A stretch of DNA of 64,000 nt from Sinohyriopsis cumingii (taxonomy: Eukaryota; Mollusca; Bivalvia; Unionida; Unionidae), in the NCBI GenBank assembly GCA_028554795.2, contig CM068835.1, forward strand, positions 26,910,311-26,974,310, given 5' to 3'. Positions within the stretch are counted from its first letter, which is position 1. The number at the start of each line of letters is the position of its first letter. Below are positions 8,534 to 17,212 of this stretch, in pieces. Position numbers and translations under genes: made by a program. Under the pieces are notes generated by a model. It was not told where the DNA came from. It saw only the letters and a list, made by a program, of their open reading frames with translations, and did no database searches.

Positions 8534-9469
8534 ATGAACAATAACAACCAATTTTACTTAACCTTACCCAGTGACAGTTCTATGGAGGTGTTTCCCAAGA
8601 ACACGTTGTGCTGTTACACGGCCAAATTACCTCAGGCCATCCAATTAGATCACGAAGCCCATTGGGAAGTGGCTTTAGTGGAAATCATTCACCCGACCCA
8701 AGTCCTCAATGTCCTTCCCAATCAAAATTTTTTTACGGTGGAAGTTCATGACGAGCAAATGCAAAAGTACTTAAATACCCATGTCACATATGATCACAGA
8801 ACCTATAATGACAAAACTCAAACGTGGTCCTACCAATTCGTCGTTCCCCCAGGCTATTATTTTAGTGGTCAACATTTGGTGAGCACCATAGCCTCCAGGT
8901 TTAATGTCGTGTTTTTGAAAGCTTTGGAGAGTGCCAGAAAAAGTGTCACCCTGGAGTACCACAAAGTAGCTCGTCGCTTCCTCATGAAATTTCTTGAGGG
9001 GGGTAAAATCCTCTCTTTCTTATTTTGTCCTGAATTGTTTGCCATGTTGGGCGGGGACATGGAGCTGAGGAAGAAAGTAGAAAAACAAAAAGTCGAATTA
9101 CCAGTCATTTCCGACAACGATACTTTTGCGAAGTTTTTTCGTTCCCCGGTAGAACTGAACCAGGGATTGAATTTGATCTTTGTGTACTCCGATGTGGTGG
9201 AGTATAACATGGTGGGACACACCTCTGTACCGTTACTGCGTGTCATTCCTTTCAAAGTGGATTCTGCCACGGTCACTGACGAGGAAGGTGGAAACACTTA
9301 TCACGTTCACCGCGCATTTGTACATCCTCATTATTTGCCTGTCAGTAAGTCGTATTTGGACACGGTCAACATTGCTATAAAAGGAGATTTGGGACAAAAT
9401 AATTCATTCACCAAAGGAAGAGTCACGGTGAAACTCCATTTTCGAAAACGGTTCTCTCACGACTCGTAA
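8534..9469 (+). CDS. Minor capsid (penton-like single jelly-roll) protein, Polinton A
   Basis: An open frame of 311 residues beginning MNNNNQFYLTLPSDSSMEVF and continuing with YTAKLPQAIQLDHEAHWEVA and LVEIIHPTQV. This opening (FYLTLPS, then KLPQ-I-L, WEVALVEI) is the hallmark of the Polinton minor capsid protein that forms the vertex pentons. The length fits the family. It is followed after 3 nt by the pVI-like gene, and then by the major capsid. It looks whole. Confidence 0.82.
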   Translation: MNNNNQFYLTLPSDSSMEVFPKNTLCCYTAKLPQAIQLDHEAHWEVALVEIIHPTQVLNVLPNQNFFTVEVHDEQMQKYLNTHVTYDHRTYNDKTQTWSYQFVVPPGYYFSGQHLVSTIASRFNVVFLKALESARKSVTLEYHKVARRFLMKFLEGGKILSFLFCPELFAMLGGDMELRKKVEKQKVELPVISDNDTFAKFFRSPVELNQGLNLIFVYSDVVEYNMVGHTSVPLLRVIPFKVDSATVTDEEGGNTYHVHRAFVHPHYLPVSKSYLDTVNIAIKGDLGQNNSFTKGRVTVKLHFRKRFSHDS

Positions 9470-9472
9470 GTC

Positions 9473-9898
9473 ATGTATCCAGTGTACCGAGGGGTTGCTC
9501 GACAGCGAGGACACGGTTTAGGAGATATGTTAAAATCGGCTTTTCGTTCGGTGGCTCCGATGTTGAAACCGATGGTGACACGCGGATTGCACGCCTTGAA
9601 AGATGCCGCACTGATGCAAGGCAAAGAATTTCTCCAAAATGTCATCATCGACAAACAAAACCCCAAAGAAGCTTTCATGAGGGCAGGCAAAAATGTCTTG
9701 CTGCAAACGGGTAAAGACCTTTTAGGCCGACGAGAAACACCTATAAATGCCCTGCACACTACCGAGTCAGGCATTCAGCAAGGACAAGGCAGAAAGAGAC
9801 GACGAAGAAAACACCCTTTCACTAGACTTCACACGTCTAAAGCTGGAAAGACAAAGAAAAGAAGAACCGTTCGAGACTTAGTCGTATTCGATTATTGA
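9473..9898 (+). CDS. pVI/pX-like amphipathic and basic virion protein
   Basis: A 141-residue frame starting MYPVYRGVARQRGHGLGDML, an RGHGLG opening typical of the Polinton protein compared with adenovirus pVI/pX. An amphipathic helical region (KSAFRSVAPMLKPMV) could disrupt membranes, and a KRRRRKH cluster followed by KKRR could bind DNA or act as a nuclear signal. It sits between the penton and major capsid genes. It looks whole. Confidence 0.7.
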   Translation: MYPVYRGVARQRGHGLGDMLKSAFRSVAPMLKPMVTRGLHALKDAALMQGKEFLQNVIIDKQNPKEAFMRAGKNVLLQTGKDLLGRRETPINALHTTESGIQQGQGRKRRRRKHPFTRLHTSKAGKTKKRRTVRDLVVFDY

Positions 9899-9911
9899 GA
9901 CACAGAAAAAA

Positions 9912-11216
9912 ATGATGCACCGAGAGTCTTGCGCTTGTTCCAAGTCGGAACTGGATCTGTTTGCCATGCCCCCCACCATGATGACCATGGAAGAATCCCA
10001 GTGGGTGGAATTTCATCCTGTCTCCTCTTTGACAGCCTCAGCTCCCATCGAGTTTGAAATCAAAGGACAGACCGACGATTACATCGATCTGAACAGTAGT
10101 TACTTGTACCTGAAAGTCAAAGTGGAAGACACATCAACGGATGGTCCCAATCTAAGGGACGGTGAGGTAATAGCTCCCGTTAACAATTTCATGCATTCCT
10201 TGTTCATCGAAGTGGACTTGTACTTGAATAACAAACTGGTCAGCAGCAGCATGGATACGTACCCTTATCGGGCGTACCTGGAAAATCTCTTGACGTACGG
10301 AAAAGAAGCCAAAAACACTCATCTGGATGCTTGCGTGGTATGGAAACCTGACACGGCAGGCAAATTCAACGAAACAGACGATGACAATAAGGGATTCATT
10401 GAATGTCAAAAGAAAATTACTAATAGTCGGACTTTAGAACTAATGGATCGTTTGCATTTGGACATGTGGTTGCAATAGAAGTATTTGCTGAACGGAGTGG
10501 ATATCCGCTTGAGACTGAATCGCAACAGTGCCGCTTTCCATTTGATGTCTGCAACTGCCGATTACAGAACCATTATCCAAGAAGCTAGACTCTACGTGCG
10601 ACGCGTGGAAGTGTTACCTAAAGTGGGAAACGACGTCAGTCAGACGTTGAGCAGAACGACCGCCAAGTATCGAATACGACGCGTAGAAGTGAAAACTTTC
10701 ACTATTCCTGCTGGACATCGATCTATGATCGAAGATCATCTGTTCCAAGGACAATTACCCAAACGTTTAATTGTTGGTATCGTCAAGAATTCAGCCTTCA
10801 ATGGCACCCACAATGAAAATCCTTTCAACTTTGATCCCTACAATGTGACCAAAATCGAAGTCAGTCGCGATGGCAAGACCCTGTGTACCCGACCCTTTGA
10901 GCCTAACTTTACCCAGAAGAATTACTTGAGATCGTACTTGTCTCTGTACGAAGCCACCGGACAGTTAGGAACCAACACCAGTCACGGTATTTCGTAAGAC
11001 GATTATGCAGGAGGCTATGCTTTGTGGGCTTTCGATTTCACTCCTGACCAAGGCAGCGAGGAGGGACATTTCCACCCTATAAAATCTGGTCAGATTCGTG
11101 TGGAACTTCAGTTTGCAAATCCACCTTCAGATCACACAGTGAACGTCATCCTGTATGCAGAATTTGATAATATGATAGAAATCAACAGTTTGAGAGAAGT
11201 CATTCTAGATTATTAG
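9912..11216 (+). pseudogene. Major capsid protein (double jelly-roll), Polinton A
   Basis: It forms the hexon-like capsomers. The N-terminus carries CSKSELDLFAMPPTMMTME, QWVEFHPVSSL and YIDLNSSYLYLKVKV, the recognisable opening of Polinton and adintovirus major capsid proteins. Further on, NNFMHSLFIEVDLYLNNKLV and MDTYPYRAYLENLLTYGK match the first jelly-roll. The reading continues to a tail around INSLREVILDY. The size is normal for the family. The gene looks broken. Confidence 0.9.
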
Positions 11217-11221
11217 AAGCC

Positions 11222-11722
11222 ATGGAAAACTGTTATCCCTCTTTACAAAGTGGAGAAACTTTGGACATGGAATGTGAGGAGACCGTGGAAAAAGAATCTC
11301 AAGACAAAGACGACGAAGTTATGATGAAGTCGAGATGGCCAGAACAAGAAGCCCATTTAGTCACCTGTTTTGCCAAACACTTGGTCGAAAAAATGACGGA
11401 ATTGATCAAGAAAGATTGCTATGGATGTCAAAACGATCATCCCAGTCAAATTCAACACGATAAATGCTTGATGTTGAGTCAAGAAGAAAAATTGGACGAG
11501 TATCTGGACGAAGCTTGGAGTCTCATCTCGGACGAAGTCGTGTTGCATCAGTGGTATAAAGACTTGCGTGAACATTCTTGTCCACCATTAACCACTCAAG
11601 AGATCCATCGTATCGAAGCTCTCCTGAATCAGAGTGAGGAGACGAAACGAAGAAACGGTTATTTGTCAGACATTTTCAAGCAAAAAGTCAGGATCGAATT
11701 GATCACTTATTATTACCTGTGA
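11222..11722 (+). CDS. Conserved acidic protein with CxxC...HPSQ...C motif
   Basis: A 166-residue frame. An acidic N-terminus is followed by a helical segment and the cluster CYGCQNDHPSQIQHDKCLM, a probable zinc site seen in other Polinton proteins of unknown role. It lies between the major capsid and the protease. Polinton B has it at 29548-30000 with the same spacing. It looks whole; the function cannot be assigned. Confidence 0.55.
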   Translation: MENCYPSLQSGETLDMECEETVEKESQDKDDEVMMKSRWPEQEAHLVTCFAKHLVEKMTELIKKDCYGCQNDHPSQIQHDKCLMLSQEEKLDEYLDEAWSLISDEVVLHQWYKDLREHSCPPLTTQEIHRIEALLNQSEETKRRNGYLSDIFKQKVRIELITYYYL

Positions 11723-11743
11723 AGAAGAAAAAAACACACAAAA

Positions 11744-12283
11744 ATGGATACCTGGGAACTTTATTACCTTTTGAACCACAGTTCGTACACGGCTTCTTGG
11801 AATCCTGTCGTCTGTGCTAAAGATGAACTCCCTCATCGCAAACCTCAAAACCATCAAGCTTATGTGATCAACACGGACGAAAGTCATCTCCCAGGAACCC
11901 ACTGGGTAGCCGTCTACTTTCCTCAAGAAGGATGTGTGGAATATTTCGATTCGTACAATATCATTGACTTTATGAGAAGAAATGCTCAGACCACCCGATT
12001 CAATAATGTGAAATTACAAGGCACAGATTCCTTGGTATGTGGACAATATTGTGTGTATTTTCTGCATCATCGCAGCCTGGGCTATTCCTTAGAACATTTA
12101 GTGACTCATTTTGATCCTCGTTCTTCTTCAAGAAACGATGTGAAAGTAGATCAATGGTTTTGTGACCATTATGCTTATCTTTTGTCTCAAGCTAGGAAAC
12201 GTAGTGTCCATCAATGGCCTAATGACTTCCAACAGTGGAAATCACAATTTGATTCACAACGTTGTCAGCCCTGTTTAAATTAG
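11744..12283 (+). CDS. Adenain/Ulp1-like cysteine protease (C5 type), Polinton A
   Basis: The virion maturation protease, 179 residues from ATG. The catalytic His is in GTHWVAVYF, the acidic residue in VEYFDSY, the oxyanion Gln and nucleophile Cys in CGQYCVYFL. These are the four landmarks of the adenain/Ulp1 clan in the right order. It would trim the pVI- and core-like proteins. The frame looks whole. An AATAAA follows about 110 bp after the stop. The Polinton B copy is at 30067-30590. Confidence 0.92.
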   Translation: MDTWELYYLLNHSSYTASWNPVVCAKDELPHRKPQNHQAYVINTDESHLPGTHWVAVYFPQEGCVEYFDSYNIIDFMRRNAQTTRFNNVKLQGTDSLVCGQYCVYFLHHRSLGYSLEHLVTHFDPRSSSRNDVKVDQWFCDHYAYLLSQARKRSVHQWPNDFQQWKSQFDSQRCQPCLN

Positions 12284-12525
12284 AGTGTAAATTGAAAAAA
12301 ATGTTTGTGATTTGAAAAAAAATGTTTGATGTTATATTGTTGGATTATTGTTAAAAATGTTAGAGTTGTTGGTTAATGTTAAGTGATTTTGAATAAAAAA
12401 ATGTTGTGTTTTGAAAAAAATGCCTTTGTCTTTTGTTTGGCTATAAGAATGTTGATTCATGCTCTTTGACTTCTCTCTATCTCTCTCATGACACTCATTG
12501 ATCGTTCCGGCTCGAAAACCGTAGA
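12284..12525 (+). other. AT-rich 3' region of the protease gene, with AATAAA
   Basis: Repeated GAAAAAAATGTTTG-like pieces, with AATAAA at 12392-12397. No gene is visible. It probably holds the cleavage site for the last core transcript, before the first accessory cassette. Confidence 0.5.
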
Positions 12526-12562
12526 GGGATGTTTTCCTTCACGTCCGCGCTTTGACTTTAAG
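12526..12562 (+). promoter_or_regulatory. Cassette promoter block, accessory unit A1
   Basis: GGGATGTTTTCC, then TTCACGTCCGCGCTTTGAC, then a TATA-like TTTAAG. This block recurs before the other accessory ORFs in both Polintons at a similar distance from the start codon, which marks it as their common promoter. Confidence 0.65.
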
Positions 12563-12615
12563 AACCGGGGAGTTTCCAGTCTAACCATCCATTGTCGACT
12601 CATCCTCCTACGAAG

Positions 12616-12958
12616 ATGTGCTCCAAACTAGCTAAGCTAAACGAAGCCTACGTGAATTTGCATAGGGTCAGACACAGTCTGATACCGAAGCCAGAAGAGA
12701 TAGAGAATGTGAGAATGTTAAAAGTCACTGAAGACCTGATAGAAGAGCTCTTCAGAGAAGAAATGAACAGGGAAAAAGAAGAATGGACAGAGAAGTACAG
12801 ACTTCAGAGACAGCAGTAACAGCAACAACAGCAGCAGGAACCTGAACCTGACAGAGGCTTTGTCGATTGTCGTATCGACACCAAAGAGTTCTTCTTCTCT
12901 TTCCGAAGAAGCAGACCTATCGTCAGAGAGTCTATCCTCAGAGGAACGTCGCATTCTT
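12616..12958 (+). pseudogene. Accessory coiled-coil gene, unit A1 (CSKLAKL type)
   Basis: It starts with ATG and MCSKLAKLNEAYVNL, then a strongly helical Glu/Arg/Lys segment (VTEDLIEELFREEMNR), a Gln-rich stretch and a C-terminal piece with DRGFVDCR. The Polinton B partner at 32746-33069 is clearly the same gene. It resembles no protein I can name. The cassette has its own promoter and a histone-like 3' end. Part of the region looks broken. Confidence 0.55.
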
Positions 12959-12996
12959 AGAAACTAAAAGATTGCCATAGCAAACAAAAAAAACCC

Positions 12997-13036
12997 AGCC
13001 CTTTTCAGGGCTACCCCATACTCTAGAAAAGAAAAA
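12997..13036 (+). terminator. Histone-type 3' end, unit A1 (stem-loop plus purine-rich element)
   Basis: Stem-loop AGCCCTTTTCAGGGCT at 12997-13012 has a 6-bp stem and a TTTC loop, followed by ACCCCA and then CTCTAGAAAAGAAAA at about +10. This matches the metazoan histone mRNA stem-loop and U7-binding downstream element, with an A-T pair replacing the outer G-C. Confidence 0.75.
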
Positions 13037-13324
13037 ACAATCCATTTGCCAATGTGTGTATGTAGAGTAGTGTGAATATAAACACTAACTCTTTTTTATA
13101 GTGTGAGTGTATGTGTTTGTGTATATGATTGTGTGTTTGTAAGTGCTCACGTAAGTTTGTGTGGATAGTAGATTATGATAATGTTTCTTTGCTGTCTGAC
13201 GTGTGGGGAGAGTAGATTTGGGGTTTGATTGCTTTGAGTATGTGGATAGTATATTGAAGTGATTAATGAAAATTTTTAAATTAGTAATGGGTAGTATAAA
13301 AAAGTGAGTGAGTGTTTCTTTTAG
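13037..13324 (+). other. Spacer between units A1 and A2
   Basis: No gene. It contains a conserved TTTGCCAATG motif, then TATAAACACTAACTC facing GTGTGAGTGTAT as an imperfect inverted repeat, and GTGTGGATAGTA-type repeats. The same pieces follow unit A2 and recur in Polinton B. Confidence 0.5.
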
Positions 13325-13374
13325 GTCCGCGCGTTGTTTGGTCATGATCTAGTCCGCGCTTTCAGTATAAATTA
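13325..13374 (+). promoter_or_regulatory. Cassette promoter block, accessory unit A2
   Basis: GTCCGCGCGTTGTTTGGTCA and TGATCTAG are followed by AGTCCGCGCTTTCAG and TATAAA. The TTTGGTCATGATC element recurs before unit A3 and, slightly changed, inside Polinton B's right terminal repeat. The ATG follows about 55 bp later. Confidence 0.6.
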
Positions 13375-13424
13375 AAAATCGTTCGGCAGTCTAGCTACCT
13401 TGTTGATTGATCAACACCACCAGA

Positions 13425-13800
13425 ATGAACACCACACTAGCTAAACTACTTGAACTTCATGTACACCTGGAATATGCCAGGCGTATAGTGAATGAGCTGG
13501 CTGCAGAGGCCATCGTATAAGAGGGAAGGATGAAAGAGGAGGAGAGAAGAAACAAAGAAGAGGAGGAGAGAAGAAACAAAGAAGAGGAGGAGAGAAGAAA
13601 CAAAGAAGAGGAGGAGAGAAGAAACAAAGAAGAGGAGAGAGGAAATTTCAGAATCCCAGAGACAGAAAATTGGGATTATGAAGCCACTTATCCCACCTCT
13701 GCTCTCAACCAAAAAAGAGTGAAAAGAGACTGGGGAAGAAGATGTGTGTGTGGTGCCAGGCCTGGAAGGTGCCATCATCAACCAGGTGTCACTGGAGTTC
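13425..13800 (+). pseudogene. Accessory coiled-coil gene, unit A2 (HLEYA type)
   Basis: It opens with MNTTLAKLLELHVHLEYA, the same opening as unit B2 at 33453 (MNSRLTKLMNLKMHLEYA). It continues into a charged repeat coding for RRNKEEEE units and ends with a RRCVCGA-containing piece also found in B2. The product would be a long charged helix. No known family is recognised. It looks broken. Confidence 0.5.
13536..13640 (+). repeat. 24-bp tandem repeat inside unit A2
   Basis: About four and a half copies of a 24-bp purine-rich unit (AGGAGGAGAGAAGAAACAAA plus GAAG), nearly identical to each other. They encode an eight-residue charged helix repeat. The near identity suggests recent expansion. Confidence 0.8.
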
Positions 13801-13812
13801 AAAAAAACAAAC

Positions 13813-13851
13813 AGCCCTTTTCAGGGCTACCCCAATCTCTAGAAAAGAAAT
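13813..13851 (+). terminator. Histone-type 3' end, unit A2
   Basis: AGCCCTTTTCAGGGCT at 13813-13828, ACCCCA, then CTCTAGAAAAGAAA. It is almost the same as unit A1 over about 50 bp, including the TTTGCCAATG motif further down. Confidence 0.75.
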
Positions 13852-14125
13852 AGTAATCCATTTGCCAATGTGTGTAGGTAGAGTAGTGTGAATATAAACA
13901 CCGACTCTTTTTTCTAATTGCGAGTGTATGTATTAGTGTTTGTAAGTGATCAAGTAGGTTTGTGTGAATGGTAGATTATGGGGTTTTGTAAGCGCTCACG
14001 TACGTTTGTGTGGATAGTAGATTATGGATTTAGTTTTAATGATTTGTGTGTAAATAGTAGATTTGGGGTTTGTTTATTGCTGGTTCACGTATGTGGATAA
14101 TAGATAATATGAAATGAGAAAAGTT
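13852..14125 (+). other. Spacer between units A2 and A3
   Basis: No gene. It repeats the TATAAACACCGACTC hairpin-like piece and several GTGTGGATAGTAGATTATGG-type units seen after A1. Confidence 0.5.
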
Positions 14126-14231
14126 GGGGATGTTTTCCTATACGTCCGCGCGTTGTTTGGTCATGATCTAGGTAATATCAATTTTGTTTTAGGGGGATGT
14201 TTTCCATCATGTCCGCGCTTTCACTATAAGA
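14126..14231 (+). promoter_or_regulatory. Doubled cassette promoter block, accessory unit A3
   Basis: GGGGATGTTTTCC, CGTCCGCGCGTTGTTTGG and TCATGATC come first. A second GGGGATGTTTTCC, GTCCGCGCTTTCAC and TATAAG follow within 65 bp. The second copy has the TATA box and lies about 55 bp before the ATG. Confidence 0.6.
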
Positions 14232-14282
14232 ACCCACAAAGTTCGTCGTTCGCACCATTCTAAGGAATAAAAAAAAAAGAAG

Positions 14283-14863
14283 ATGGAAGTGTCCCACCTG
14301 TTTAATGATTTAAGGCATGTTTATTTTTGGATGGTGGATGGTGAATATGGAGTTGAAAGGATTGAAAGAGATTGGAGGTTAAGAACCAGTGTGCACTACG
14401 TGAACGAACTAAAATTAGCCAGGGAGATGATAAAATGATTAATTGAAGAAGAAGTGAAGAGATTGAGAGGGCTAATAAATCCCCCTTATGTCAGAGTGGG
14501 GACATTAAAAGAGGCCCTGGAGAAGGTAGAAGAAGTAAGAAGGTTTTTGGAAGAGATAGAAAAAGGTCAGAGTGGCCCTTTGTCAAAAGGAGTGTTGAAA
14601 GATTGAAAAAAGGGGAGGAAAAGATGAGAAAGGTGATAGATGAAGAAGTGGAGAAAATAAAGGACAGGTGGGCAAAAGATAGAAAAGAAGAAGAAAATAG
14701 AAAGAAAAAGGAAGAACTAGAGAAACTGAACGCTAACTGGATAAAAATCCAACAGAAGTTCGGAGCCATGGGTCACCCGGACTGGATACCGGAAAATGAA
14801 AAGAAGAAGAAGAAAGGAATGATGGAAAAAATAAGGGGATGGATAAAGAAGTGGACGAGTTAG
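14283..14863 (+). pseudogene. Accessory coiled-coil gene, unit A3 (outermost right gene)
   Basis: It starts MEVSHLFNDLRHVYFWM and continues with YVRVGTLKEALEKVEEVRR, a long Lys/Glu helix (ERRRK-type) and HPDWIPENEKKKK near the end. The Polinton B counterpart is at 44767-45360. The overall charge and helix content suggest a rod-like, possibly nuclear, protein; no family is recognised. It is transcribed toward the element's right end, and its 3' stem-loop opens the terminal repeat. It looks broken. Confidence 0.5.
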
Positions 14864-14884
14864 AAGAAGAAGAAGAAACCAAAA

Positions 14885-14922
14885 GGCCCTTTTCAGGGCC
14901 ACTCCAATTTCTCGAAAAGAGA
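14885..14922 (+). terminator. Histone-type 3' end, unit A3 (canonical sequence)
   Basis: GGCCCTTTTCAGGGCC at 14885-14900 is a perfect match to the metazoan histone stem-loop consensus, with AAAA before it and ACTCCA after it. CTCGAAAAGAGA follows at +10 to +22, in the position of the U7-binding element, and CAATTGCC comes later. Confidence 0.85.
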
Positions 14923-14957
14923 TCTACTTTCAATTGCCTACCCCCAAATTTTTATTT

Positions 14958-14966
<9 letters not shown>

Positions 14967-15007
<41 letters not shown>
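14967..15007 (+). repeat. (GT)n microsatellite
   Basis: About 20 uninterrupted GT units, preceded by a short TA run, at the inner part of Polinton A's terminal repeat. Confidence 0.95.
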
Positions 15008-15297
15008 GTCCCTAGACATTCCCACGATTTATTGCCCATGTTCAATTCCCCTTGACGCTAAACAGGCCCACGATTTATTCCCCATGTTCCATTTTCCCTT
15101 GACGCTCAACAGACCCACCCTGTTCAATTTCCCTTGACGCTCAACAGGCCCAAGATTATTTTTCCCATGTTAATTTCCCTTGACGCTATACAGGCCCACG
15201 ATTTTTCTCCATGTTAAATTTACATAGACGCTAAACAGGCCCAGGGTAGTTTTTAATGCTAATTCCCATTGACGCTGAATCGCCCCACTTAACTACT

Positions 15298-16402
15298 GGT
15301 GTAGACACAAATTAATGTTGCACGAACACCTGCAACCGTTCCTGTTCCTCCGTTCAGAGGTTACCCCTCTGGGATTTTAAGGGAGCAGAAAGAATTCCCT
15401 CAAACGCCTAAGGTTTTCACCTTGGTTTGAAACCCCCATTTTTATAACAACTCTCTTGAGATTCAAGTATGATCCATTCGATCACCGTTCGAAACGATTA
15501 CTAGACTAATACCTATTTGAGACCACAAACAATCAATGGGTCACATAGACCTGACTTCGGTTCGTTGTTATTTCTGAAATAATTATATATACTGTGTACA
15601 TCAAATTCTAAAACAGTGCATAATATGAAAATTTACAACTGGTTAGCGTGATCCTAATTACAATATGTGGCTTGCATACAACTGATGGGTGGGAATAACC
15701 CGACATTAGAAGACTATCCAGAATTTGGAGGTTAGTACATCTATGGCGTTTCAGAGAGGTTCTGCCAAAGTTTGGGAACCCTGGCTGGACATCTCATCCT
15801 TTTCCTAACCCAGACATGTAAACTAAGGAGCATGCGGTGCATGTTTTATGGCCCTTCCCATTCGACGAACAACTAGTTAGAATAGCAGGAGTATAAACTG
15901 GTGGAGTGGTGCCCGCTGCCCTTGAGTATAATAGTATGTTTGTTTGTAAGTAAGTATAGCATGATGTATAAACACTCCGACTCTTTTCGTTATAGAGGTC
16001 GGGTGTATTTGAATAGGAATTAACAAGCAGTTGCTGAATAGTGGGGGGGGGGGGGGTCGGATGGTAGGGATCTATGTTTGGATTGGAATCAAAAGTTGTA
16101 CTGGATGGTAGGAGTGTGTGCTGAATTCGAATGAAAAAAAGGCTGCTGGATATAGAAAAGAAATTTTAACATTGTCATTCTCGTTTGTCCCCAGATCGCA
16201 TCATCTGACCCTAAAATTCTAGGACATTATGGGGACAATAAAAATCTTATGTTAGATTCCTGTTTTTCCCCAGACTGTCTCTTCCTTTGTTAAATTGTCG
16301 TTTATCCCCAGACCGTCTTCCGCATGTAAACCTATAGGCTAAAGTTAATTCCAGTACGCCCTCAGATTCTCTCATGTAACTGTTGAAAGTATATTAAAAA
16401 GT
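15298..16402. other. Interval between the two Polintons
   Basis: No convincing gene. The part at 15955-16130 resembles the spacer of a Polinton accessory unit (TATAAACACTCCGACTC opposite GGTCGGGTGTAT, then GGATGGTAGG repeats). The part at 16170-16330 has three loose repeats around TTTATCCCCAGACCGTC. Both may be debris of an older, third Polinton. A G-run lies at about 16044-16056. Confidence 0.4.
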
Positions 16403-16408
16403 ATATAT

Positions 16409-16412
<4 letters not shown>
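16403..16412. repeat. Left target-site duplication of the split SINE
   Basis: ATATATTGGA here is repeated exactly at 46037-46046, on the other side of the SINE and the Polinton inside it. It marks the original SINE insertion. Confidence 0.75.
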
Positions 16413-16459
<47 letters not shown>

Positions 16460-16534
16460 TGTGTGTGTGTAATTTGGATTTTTAACGTAGCTTTAACAAT
16501 TTTTCAGTCACATCGCTATCATGTCTGTAGTATG
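16413..16534 (-). mobile_element. tRNA-derived SINE, 3' part, split by Polinton B
   Basis: On the minus strand this is the tail half of the SINE family found whole at 26434-26753, 58686-59008 and 62802-63159 (GTGACTGAAAAATTGTTAAA, then a (GT)n/(GA)n tail). The rest continues at 45788-46036 after Polinton B. The (GA)n run at 16411-16456 is part of the tail. Confidence 0.85.
16529..16534. repeat. Left 6-bp target duplication of Polinton B
   Basis: AGTATG here and ATTGTG at 45782-45787 both correspond to AGTGTG in the intact SINE at this position. Six bp is the length made by Polinton integrases. Confidence 0.75.
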
Positions 16535-16917
16535 AGTAGTGAAGGGGGACGATATAGCGACAATGGAAATTACATTACAGACACTCCTTGGGCCTGTATA
16601 GCGACAAGATTGATAGTGACAATGGGAATCATCATTACATACCCCCTTGGGCCTGTATAGCGACAATGGGAAAATACATTACAGGTAAGGTGACGTCACA
16701 GTACTGAATATTGGTAACAATGTAGCAAGGGGCTTACCTCAATCGGGACCAAAGAGAAGAAGAAAAAAAACTCGTTTTGGCGGGACATAGACATAGATAA
16801 CACACACAACAGACAACATACAAACACAAACAACTTTACAACCGACTAAAACAAATTTTAGGCAAAAAGGCAAATCGTTTTGAGGCATATCAGTGTCCCT
16901 GAAAATGGCCTTTGGGT
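16535..16917 (+). repeat. Left terminal inverted repeat of Polinton B
   Basis: Pairs as reverse complement with 45373-45781. Landmarks are AGTAGTGAAGGGGG at the tip, three tandem units with GGGCCTGTATAGCGACAA, then GGTGACGTCACAGTACTG and GTTTTGGCGGGACATAGACA. At the inner edge it holds the stem-loop of the outward-facing left gene. Confidence 0.88.
16876..16910 (-). terminator. Decayed histone-type 3' end of the left terminal gene
   Basis: Read on the minus strand: AACCCAAAGG, GGCCATTTTCAGGGAC as the former stem-loop (TTTTCAGGG loop side kept), then GCCTCAAAACGATTTGCC. It aligns base by base with the equivalent sequence at 45373-45415 in the other terminal repeat. Confidence 0.6.
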
Positions 16918-16922
16918 TTATG

Positions 16923-17168
16923 TTAACATCCTTTCGTTAACATAGAGGGCATCGCATAGGACTTCTTCTCTTCCTCAAACTTCTTCTGAATTCTGGTCCG
17001 TAGAGGAGAACTCTCTTTAAACAGCCTTGTCTCTCCACATAAACTTTTCTTTTCCAAACGCTCGTATCGGTGATCCGGATAATTGTACATGATGATCTGA
17101 CATACATGGGTAAGTCCGTACGGAACAGCATTGACGATACGAGAGTGGATGATTGTACGTTTGTCCAC
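16923..17168 (-). pseudogene. Left-terminal accessory gene of Polinton B
   Basis: A minus-strand frame of about 80 residues containing VNAVPYGLTHVCQIIMYNY, RYERLEKKSLCGETRLF and a charged C-terminus QKKFEEEKK. No family is recognised. A TATA box stands about 45 bp upstream, and a histone-like 3' element follows inside the terminal repeat. It is transcribed toward the left end of the element, mirroring the right-terminal gene. It may be slightly broken. Confidence 0.5.
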
Positions 17169-17212
17169 ATCTTGTGACGAGAACAGGTGAAGGGAATGAA
17201 CTGAACGGGGTT

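Larger units (their letters stand above)
1..15297 (+). mobile_element. Polinton A (Maverick/adintovirus-like element), right-hand part
   Basis: The order polymerase B, BIR proteins, packaging ATPase, basic virion proteins, integrase, membrane protein, penton-like protein, major capsid and adenain-like protease, all on the + strand, is that of a Polinton. The left end lies outside the window. The right end is placed at the ACTACT that closes a block of terminal tandem repeats; this matches the CACTACT end of Polinton B and the usual AG...CT Polinton termini. It looks broken, in roughly ten places by eye. It is clearly better kept than Polinton B, so it is probably the younger insertion. The right-end placement is an inference because the partner end cannot be seen. 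Confidence 0.9.
14885..15297 (+). repeat. Presumed right terminal repeat of Polinton A
   Basis: The distance from stem-loop to element end (413 bp) matches that in Polinton B (about 400 bp). From 15020 to about 15281 there are six diverged copies of a 35-48 bp unit containing TTGACGCTAAACAGGCCCA. Polinton B's ends carry a related TTGTCGCTATACAGGCCCA unit. The left partner is outside the window. Confidence 0.65.

Noticed and set aside
12526-12562. E2F site in the cassette promoter (CGTCCGCGCTTT)
   Set aside because: It shares the GC core only; the T/A tract orientation does not fit the TTTSSCGC consensus on either strand.
12995-13015. The GCCCTTTTCAGGGC hairpins as bacterial-type terminators
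   Set aside because: Eukaryotic DNA; a fixed TTTC loop and ACCCA flank with downstream purines fit histone 3' ends, and no T-run follows.
13446-13802. Long minus-strand frames rich in Leu, Phe and Ser opposite the accessory genes
   Set aside because: They are mirror images of purine-rich coiled-coil coding sequence and have no independent motif.
12616-14863. The stem-loop genes being real histones
   Set aside because: The ORFs are Glu/Lys-rich coiled coils with no histone-fold motif (no H2A, H2B, H3 or H4 signatures).
14934-15137. Open frame across the (GT)n run and terminal repeat of Polinton A
   Set aside because: It is produced by simple repeat and tandem-unit sequence.
15684-15920. Protein-like stretch between the two Polintons
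   Set aside because: Short, interrupted, with no recognisable motif and no counterpart elsewhere in the window.
16170-16330. Third terminal repeat of a Polinton from the TTTATCCCCAGACC repeats
   Set aside because: Similarity to the A and B units is too loose to call; kept only as a hint in the older-Polinton finding.
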